This document shows, piece by piece, positions 14,526 through 18,967 of a stretch of DNA of 20,920 bases. Both the position numbers and the translations under genes were made by a program. The stretch is from IMG/VR virus record IMGVR_UViG_3300006738_000119, positions 1 to 20,920 of that record; one strand, 5' to 3'. Position 1 is the stretch's first letter, and every line of letters begins with the position of its first letter. The notes beneath the pieces are model-generated. The model made no database searches. It was given only the letters and a program-made list of their open reading frames with translations, and had not been told where the DNA came from. This stretch comes from a virus.

Positions 14526-14902
14526 CCTCAAAGGTCTGCGAAGAATGCCAGGCAACCTACACGATTCCGGCACACCGTGGAATCAAACAGAAATACTGTA
14601 GCCCTGCCTGTGCAACTAGGAATGTCTCTGCAAGAAGGACAATCAAACCAAATGAGGCACAACTCGAAGGACATCGAAATGCAGTCGCCCTGGCGAAGCA
14701 CAAGGCAGAAGAACATCCGGATCCAACACCAGAGGAAGTGAAGGATGCCGTCAGGATGTTTCTAGACTCAGGAGGTGTGATCAAAACCATGAATCCTCAA
14801 CCGAAGATTGCACTCCTAGCGCATGAGAAAGAGGATGAACTCGAACTGATCCATACGGTTCTCAGTGCAGTCATACCTCCAGATCCGTTGAAATCTCCAT
14901 GA
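14504..14902 (+). CDS. Zinc-finger hypothetical protein (132 aa)
   Basis: Start 14504 has AAGGAG about eight bases upstream and overlaps the methyltransferase end by 22 bases; ATG 14522 is a second choice. The N-terminal 45 residues carry a Cys4 finger: VCEECQATYTIP then KQKYCSPACATRN, an arrangement also found in HNH-associated and other phage zinc knuckles. The rest is helical and acidic, with no HNH catalytic residues. It ends DPLKSP, encoded by the first copy of the 17-bp repeat that brackets the next gene. DNA or RNA binding is likely; the exact role is unknown. Confidence 0.7.
   Translation: MPRIRRMTSKVCEECQATYTIPAHRGIKQKYCSPACATRNVSARRTIKPNEAQLEGHRNAVALAKHKAEEHPDPTPEEVKDAVRMFLDSGGVIKTMNPQPKIALLAHEKEDELELIHTVLSAVIPPDPLKSP
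14886..14902 (+). repeat. 17-bp direct repeat, left copy
   Basis: CGTTGAAATCTCCATGA occurs here and again, identically, at 15770-15786. This copy covers the stop of the zinc-finger gene and the start of the radical SAM gene (ATGA). Flanking bases differ between the copies. The pair brackets the radical SAM coding region exactly. Confidence 0.9.
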
Positions 14903-15786
14903 AAATAGGACTCTATGATCTTGACTCCAAGATTCCAAACCTTGCACTGATGAAGTTGTCGGCATGGCATCAGGCACAGGGAGATCAGACAGAATTGTAT
15001 TTCCCTCTGGCACATGATTCCTACCACAAGATCTATGCATCCAAAATCTTCAACTTCTCCAGTCGTGCGTATCTGCGGGATGATATGCAGATTGGAGGAA
15101 CCGGGTATGACATGGCAGTGAAATTGCCGGAGGAGGTCGAATCCGTCGCGCCTGACTACTCACTCTACAACTATCCGCACAACATCGGGTTTGCAATGCG
15201 AGGATGCAGGTTCAAATGCGAGTTCTGCGTGGTTCCTCAGAAAGAAGGGTCTCCCAAAGCAGTCAACTCAATCTCAGGGATCTGGACGCAGAGAAGCAGC
15301 AGGCTCCTCGTCTTGCTGGATAATGATTTCTTTGGAAATCCAAACTGGTCAGACTGCATTGATGAAATCAAGGAACTGAACCTCGCTGTGAACTTCAGCC
15401 AAGGACTCAACATCAGGATCATCTCTGAAAGACAAGCACAGGCACTCGCATCCGTCAAATTCCGAAATCTCCACAACACCAGAAGCCAGGTGACTTTTGC
15501 ATGGGATCAGATTAAGGATGAACGCACCATCCTCAGAGGATTCAAGCGTGTGGTGTCTGCCGGAATTAAACCCTGGCAGATCCAGTTCTATGTCCTCATA
15601 GGATTCGATAGTTCTCCTGAAGAGGATATGCATAGAGTGATGTCAATCAAACATCTGGGTGCTGATCCGTTCGTGATGCCCTATGTCAAAACGGATCCAT
15701 ATCAGAAACGGTTTGCACGATGGGTGAACCGGAAACAGATCTTCAACTCATGTGGGTTTGATGAATACTCGTTGAAATCTCCATGA
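14899..15786 (+). CDS. Phage radical SAM enzyme (295 aa)
   Basis: The iron-sulfur motif CRFKCEFC (C103-x3-C107-x2-C110) follows GFAMRG, as in radical SAM enzymes, which use a [4Fe-4S] cluster and SAM to make a radical. The N-terminal 90 residues (MKIGLYDLDSKIPNLALMK ... GGTGYD ... PDYSLY) match a phage-borne radical SAM group in which a B12-binding-like domain precedes the barrel. LLDNDFF, NFSQGLNIRI and VTFAWDQIKDE are later barrel strands of that group. The substrate is unknown. Its position after a C5 methyltransferase makes DNA-base modification a candidate role, but RNA or protein substrates are possible. The gene starts by ATGA coupling and is flanked by a 17-bp direct repeat. Confidence 0.85.
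   Translation: MKIGLYDLDSKIPNLALMKLSAWHQAQGDQTELYFPLAHDSYHKIYASKIFNFSSRAYLRDDMQIGGTGYDMAVKLPEEVESVAPDYSLYNYPHNIGFAMRGCRFKCEFCVVPQKEGSPKAVNSISGIWTQRSSRLLVLLDNDFFGNPNWSDCIDEIKELNLAVNFSQGLNIRIISERQAQALASVKFRNLHNTRSQVTFAWDQIKDERTILRGFKRVVSAGIKPWQIQFYVLIGFDSSPEEDMHRVMSIKHLGADPFVMPYVKTDPYQKRFARWVNRKQIFNSCGFDEYSLKSP
15770..15786 (+). repeat. 17-bp direct repeat, right copy
   Basis: Identical to 14886-14902. Here it encodes the last residues (LKSP) and stop of the radical SAM protein, and again ends in an ATGA. The ATG in this copy opens only a 10-codon frame (MIKEETPAGA), possibly the remnant of a gene that once followed the zinc-finger gene directly. Confidence 0.9.
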
Positions 15787-15948
15787 TTAAGGAGGAAACT
15801 CCTGCCGGTGCTTGATCGAGTGGAAACTCCAGAGTAACCTGATCCCTGGATCCTGTTCGTCCAAGAGCGTCGGAGGAAGAACAGTCCGGACTCCGGCGCT
15901 CATCTACTAAGCATTGTGTGTGTGTATATATCTAAGAGGGTGTAGATT
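15787..15948 (+). ncRNA. Candidate structured RNA / hairpin region after radical SAM gene
   Basis: No coding frame of useful length is present. Three elements stand out. AGGAG-GAAA-CTCCT at 15790-15803 is a perfect 5-bp stem closed by a GNRA tetraloop. GGAAACTCC is repeated 28 bases on (15794-15802 and 15822-15830). GAGCGTCGGAG (15865-15875) pairs over all 11 positions with CTCCGGCGCTC (15891-15901), with one G-U wobble and a 15-base loop. No T-run follows. It may be a small RNA, a processing or protection element, or recombination debris next to the direct repeat. It resembles no RNA family I can name with confidence. Confidence 0.4.
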
Positions 15949-16047
15949 GTGGTGAAGACTATAGCTAGTCCATGTCAGAATAAAGGATTACTTCCTAAAC
16001 GTAATAAACGTAAACATAAAGTGTGTGGAAAGAGTGATAGTGCCTAG
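15949..16047 (+). CDS. Possible tiny basic ORF (32 aa)
   Basis: GTG start with AGAGGG about seven bases upstream. It reads VVKTIASPCQNKG and continues with a Lys/Arg-rich stretch (KRNKRKHK) partly encoded by a 9-bp tandem repeat. It overlaps the next ORF by 23 bases. Only the ribosome site and basic composition support it, so it may be chance. Confidence 0.25.
   Translation: MVKTIASPCQNKGLLPKRNKRKHKVCGKSDSA
15996..16013 (+). repeat. 9-bp tandem repeat TAAACGTAA x2
   Basis: Two adjacent exact copies of TAAACGTAA lie in the AT-rich stretch upstream of the small coiled-coil ORF. Only two units are present, so an iteron role is a guess. Confidence 0.7.
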
Positions 16048-16237
16048 TAAATACTATAGAGAAGAGACAAGAGAATTGATTAGACAAAGAAGAGAATTGA
16101 TTAGACAAAGAAAAGCTAAGGCGTTAATGAAACAACGGCTAGAAGATCACATAGCTTATCACATTGAAAAGAATAAGTTAGAAACTGATAGACTGATAGA
16201 AGAAGATGGGAAGACCTGCATTCCAGATAACTCCTGA
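16025..16237 (+). CDS. Small charged coiled-coil protein (70 aa)
   Basis: GTG start, weak ribosome site. The protein is almost entirely charged helix (Arg/Glu/Lys/Ile). A perfect 21-bp DNA duplication gives two consecutive heptads (RELIRQR twice). Codon use is unlike neighbouring genes, with many AGA, ATA and TTA codons, and the region is AT-rich. It overlaps the small terminase start by 32 bases. It may be a terminase accessory or a recently acquired gene; no family is recognised. Confidence 0.5.
   Translation: MERVIVPSKYYREETRELIRQRRELIRQRKAKALMKQRLEDHIAYHIEKNKLETDRLIEEDGKTCIPDNS
16070..16111 (+). repeat. 21-bp perfect tandem repeat (two copies)
   Basis: The 21-base unit beginning AGAGAATTGATTAG occurs twice back to back inside the coiled-coil ORF, in frame, duplicating one heptad of seven residues. 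It looks like a recent slippage duplication. Confidence 0.9.
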
Positions 16238-16631
16238 AATACTGGAGAAAACAGAGCGTTTAGCAGCGCAAGGTCTTAATCAGGTGCAGATTAGTGCGTG
16301 TTTAGGTGTTAGACCTGAGACCATCAGCGTTAAGAAACGAGCATTCACACAATTCGCTCAAGCCATAAGCCTGGGCAAGGCAAAGGGTATTGGAACCGTT
16401 ACAAATGCGCTGTTTGAGTCTGCACAGAATGGTAGTGTTCCGGCGCAAATCTTCTTCCTGAAGAATCGGGATCCGGAGAATTGGAAGGATGTTACCGCAC
16501 ACAGTGTGTCCCTCGTTTCCAAGATGTCAGATAGCCAATTACTCTCTGAGGTTCGAGCAGACCCAGAACTTGCGAAAGTCCTGGAGTCATCGCCGGTAAT
16601 CGAGTCAACCGACCACGAAGTCGTGGGATAA
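16206..16631 (+). CDS. terS: Terminase small subunit (141 aa)
   Basis: It recognises phage DNA and loads the large subunit for packaging. Residues about 14-45 form a helix-turn-helix (ILEKTERLAAQGLNQVQISA, then GVRPETISVKKRA). The following AISLGKAKGIGTVTNALFE and NGSVPAQIFFLKNRDPENWK are strongly typical of phage small terminases: the oligomerisation region and a 'FLKNRxPxxW' motif. The length is normal. Start 16206 has only a weak purine run upstream and overlaps the previous ORF, suggesting coupling. The large subunit gene lies three genes downstream. Confidence 0.88.
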   Translation: MGRPAFQITPEILEKTERLAAQGLNQVQISACLGVRPETISVKKRAFTQFAQAISLGKAKGIGTVTNALFESAQNGSVPAQIFFLKNRDPENWKDVTAHSVSLVSKMSDSQLLSEVRADPELAKVLESSPVIESTDHEVVG

Positions 16632-16637
16632 CCAATG

Positions 16638-16658
16638 TGGCGGATGTACATTCCGCCA
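16638..16658 (+). other. Hairpin between small terminase and GNAT-like gene
   Basis: TGGCGGA, a 7-base loop (TGTACAT) and TCCGCCA form a perfect 7-bp GC-rich stem six bases past the terS stop. No T-run follows, so it is not a typical terminator. It could stabilise or separate expression of terS from the genes behind it. Confidence 0.5.
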
Positions 16659-16688
16659 TGCAAACAATGATATCAGTGACTTACGAGG

Positions 16689-17174
16689 ATGGCAGCAGAA
16701 TGTACCGACAAATATACCGACAAAAGAGAGCAGCCGATGCTGCGTGGCTATCGGGATGCAGACCTACCCATGATCCTCGACTCGTGGCTCAGGAGTGGTC
16801 TCCAGTACCCGATCTTCACCTCCGAGGTCGGGAGACCCCCTATCCGCCTGAGGGTACCCGGCACACTCCTCCTCTCACAATCCCGCACTCTCCTAAAAAC
16901 CTTAATCCCAAAAACACATGTATTAGTTTTATGCAATCCAGAGGACGAGGATCACATCATGGGATGGGTGTGTTATGAGGAGGAGGCTCCCTGTTTACAT
17001 TTTTTATTTATAAAGTTTAATTTCAGAAGAATGGGAATGGGCAGCAGATTATTATCAGAGACAGGATTACCAAAGTTTCCAGAGGAGTGTGAGGTCAGTT
17101 GGAGAACACCTGCACTTAATTTTTTCACAAAGAACTACAAGTGGATCTGGAATCCATTTAGGAGTTGGACATGA
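16689..17174 (+). CDS. GNAT-like acetyltransferase-fold protein beside terminase (161 aa)
   Basis: The core matches the GNAT fold: a first helix (YRDADLPMILDSWLRSGL), strand ILV (THVLVLCNPEDEDHIMGWVCYE), then the acetyl-CoA loop FIKFNFRRMGMGSRLL with RRMGMG at 113-118. Similar GNAT-like proteins are often encoded next to phage terminases. The acetylation target is unknown, and some of these may be non-catalytic. ATG 16689 has a poorly spaced ribosome site (GAGG directly before it). Met17 at 16737 begins right at the conserved helix, with AGAGAG upstream, and may be the real start. Confidence 0.75.
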   Translation: MAAECTDKYTDKREQPMLRGYRDADLPMILDSWLRSGLQYPIFTSEVGRPPIRLRVPGTLLLSQSRTLLKTLIPKTHVLVLCNPEDEDHIMGWVCYEEEAPCLHFLFIKFNFRRMGMGSRLLSETGLPKFPEECEVSWRTPALNFFTKNYKWIWNPFRSWT

Positions 17175-17587
17175 AGGTAGGACGAGTTCAGTTTATAAAA
17201 CCAGTGAGTATCCCACATTACAATGTGGTTGAAGGATTAAACTATAAGAGTCACAACCACGAGTTAGACATGGAGTTTGACGGAAGTGTTTTAACAATCA
17301 GAGGAATGCCGGAGCGTTTAAAGGGAAGGTTAGTTGAGGTGATGGTTCCAATCTCGAACATCGCCGGATACTTGAGTATGGACGCAGAGTTAGAATGGAC
17401 AAGAGAAGATGAGCGAAGACAAGCAGCACTTGAAGCGTCCAGACATCAGGGACAAGAAGCGCGGAACGCGTCGGGAGCGGATGCACGATCTCAACCTGAC
17501 TCCACAACAGCGGGCGCTGCTCGAAAGCCTGGTCGCCCGAAAAAAGACAAAGGAGATCGAGGTCGCCCGGTTAAGCGACGCGTCTGA
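17171..17587 (+). CDS. Hypothetical protein with AT-hook-like tail (138 aa)
   Basis: AGGAG lies seven bases before ATG 17171. Residues 1-78 look like a compact beta-rich domain (VQFIKPVSIPHYNVV; FDGSVLTIRGMPERL; VEVMVPISNIAGYLSM). Residues 80-138 are low in complexity and end with two AT-hook-like cores, KPGRPKK and DRGRPVKRR. The whole tail, and only the tail, is encoded in the 179 bases shared with the large terminase N-terminus. AT-hooks bind the minor groove of AT-rich DNA, so a packaging accessory that holds DNA is a sensible guess. No family is recognised for the N-domain. Confidence 0.7.
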   Translation: MKVGRVQFIKPVSIPHYNVVEGLNYKSHNHELDMEFDGSVLTIRGMPERLKGRLVEVMVPISNIAGYLSMDAELEWTREDERRQAALEASRHQGQEARNASGADARSQPDSTTAGAARKPGRPKKDKGDRGRPVKRRV

Positions 17588-18965
17588 ATCTTTGCGAGAG
17601 AGTTTATTTGCGGAGCAGCGCATTTTCTTTGATTCTGAAAGAAAGAAGAAACTTGCCCGGTGTTCTCGTCGTGCAGGCAAGACTCATCTGAGTGCAGTGA
17701 TTTTGCTCTGTGCCGCAATAGAGTATCCAGGGAGTTTGGTTCCATACATCACCTTGTCAATGAAGAACGCAAGGAGGATTCTCTGGGCAACCTTGCACGA
17801 GTTGGATTTGAAGTTTGGATTAAACTTGGAGTTCCGTGCAAATGATCTGACGGCAACATTATCAAATGGTTCACAGATCATCTTGGCAGGTGCAACAGAT
17901 TACGAGGAGATTCAGAAACTGAGAGGTCCAAAGTACGGTGCCGTGATCTTGGATGAAGTCCAGAGCATGAAGGCATCGGTATGCAGAACCTTGGTCGTAG
18001 ACATTCTAGAACCAGCAACAATGGATTTGGATGGAACCATCAACGCGTTTTTCACACCTAGTGCGTCGGCAGCAGGATATGCATATGACATTGACCATGT
18101 GGATGACGCATGGGAGAGACATCATTGGACAATGCTTCACAACCTTCATCTTCCTCGTGCAGGAGAGTGGCTTTCTCAGCGCAAGCAGGAGAATCATTGG
18201 ACAGATGACACGCCAGTTTTCCGCAGGGAGTATTTGGGAGAGTGGATACATGATCAGGAAACACTCGTTTATGGGTTCTCTCCGACACGGAATTTATGTG
18301 AACCGAGTCCGGACAGCAACCTGGAAAGCTTTGTTCTTGGCATCGACCTTGGATTTGTGGATGCGTCTGCATTTGTCATTCTTGGATTTTCAGAAGACTC
18401 TCCAGACGTTGTGGTGGTACACAGCGAGAAGACTTCAGGACTCACGACAGAAGATATCGCAAGGAAGATTCACATTTTAGTCGACAGATTTGATCCTGTG
18501 AGGGTGGTTGCAGACTCTGGAGGACTAGGAAAGATGATTGTCGAGGAACTGAACAAGCGCTACGAGTTGAATGTCTGGCCGGCAGAGAAGTCAAAGAAGT
18601 TGGATCATATTACACTCATCAACAGTGATTTTCAGACAGGACGTTTATTGATTGAAGAGACTCCATCAACAGAGCCTCTCAGAGATGAACTCACCTTGTT
18701 GGAGTGGAACCTCGCAGAAAAAGAAAAAGGACGGTTCATTGAGCGTGATGATTTAGAGAATCACTGTTCAGATGCAATGCTCTATGGATGGAGAGAATGC
18801 ATGCACTATCTGCATCGAGAATCAAATCCAGTTCCTGAATCAGGATCTCCAGAATATTTCAGGAAATTTGAGAAGGAACTAGAGGCAGAGTGTTTGAAAA
18901 GTGTAGAGGATCCTGAGCCAGAGTGGTTTGAGGTGAATGTTGAAGAATCCGTGCATTACATTTAG
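17409..18965 (+). CDS. terL: Terminase large subunit (518 aa)
   Basis: It powers DNA packaging and cuts concatemers. The ATPase domain has Walker A CSRRAGKT (85-92) and Walker B AVILDE (178-183). The RNase H-like nuclease domain has Asp313 in GIDLGFVD, Asp369 in VADSGG and Asp455 in CSDAMLYG. All essential residues are present. Start 17409 has AGAGAAG upstream and makes the first 60 residues overlap the previous gene in another frame. Met25 at 17481 with GGGAG before it is an alternative that shortens the overlap. The gene ends two bases before the next ATG. Confidence 0.93.
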   Translation: MSEDKQHLKRPDIRDKKRGTRRERMHDLNLTPQQRALLESLVARKKTKEIEVARLSDASESLRESLFAEQRIFFDSERKKKLARCSRRAGKTHLSAVILLCAAIEYPGSLVPYITLSMKNARRILWATLHELDLKFGLNLEFRANDLTATLSNGSQIILAGATDYEEIQKLRGPKYGAVILDEVQSMKASVCRTLVVDILEPATMDLDGTINAFFTPSASAAGYAYDIDHVDDAWERHHWTMLHNLHLPRAGEWLSQRKQENHWTDDTPVFRREYLGEWIHDQETLVYGFSPTRNLCEPSPDSNLESFVLGIDLGFVDASAFVILGFSEDSPDVVVVHSEKTSGLTTEDIARKIHILVDRFDPVRVVADSGGLGKMIVEELNKRYELNVWPAEKSKKLDHITLINSDFQTGRLLIEETPSTEPLRDELTLLEWNLAEKEKGRFIERDDLENHCSDAMLYGWRECMHYLHRESNPVPESGSPEYFRKFEKELEAECLKSVEDPEPEWFEVNVEESVHYI

Positions 18966-18967
18966 AG

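Noticed and set aside
15860-15905. Resemblance of GGAGGAAGAACAGTCCGGAC to a conserved part of bacterial RNase P RNA
   Set aside because: Only a short stretch looks similar; the rest of the roughly 350-base RNA and its core helices are absent.
16637-16978. Plus-strand frame of 113 codons overlapping the GNAT-like gene
   Set aside because: The other frame carries the GNAT motifs; this one starts within the hairpin and is Pro/His/Arg-rich shadow sequence.
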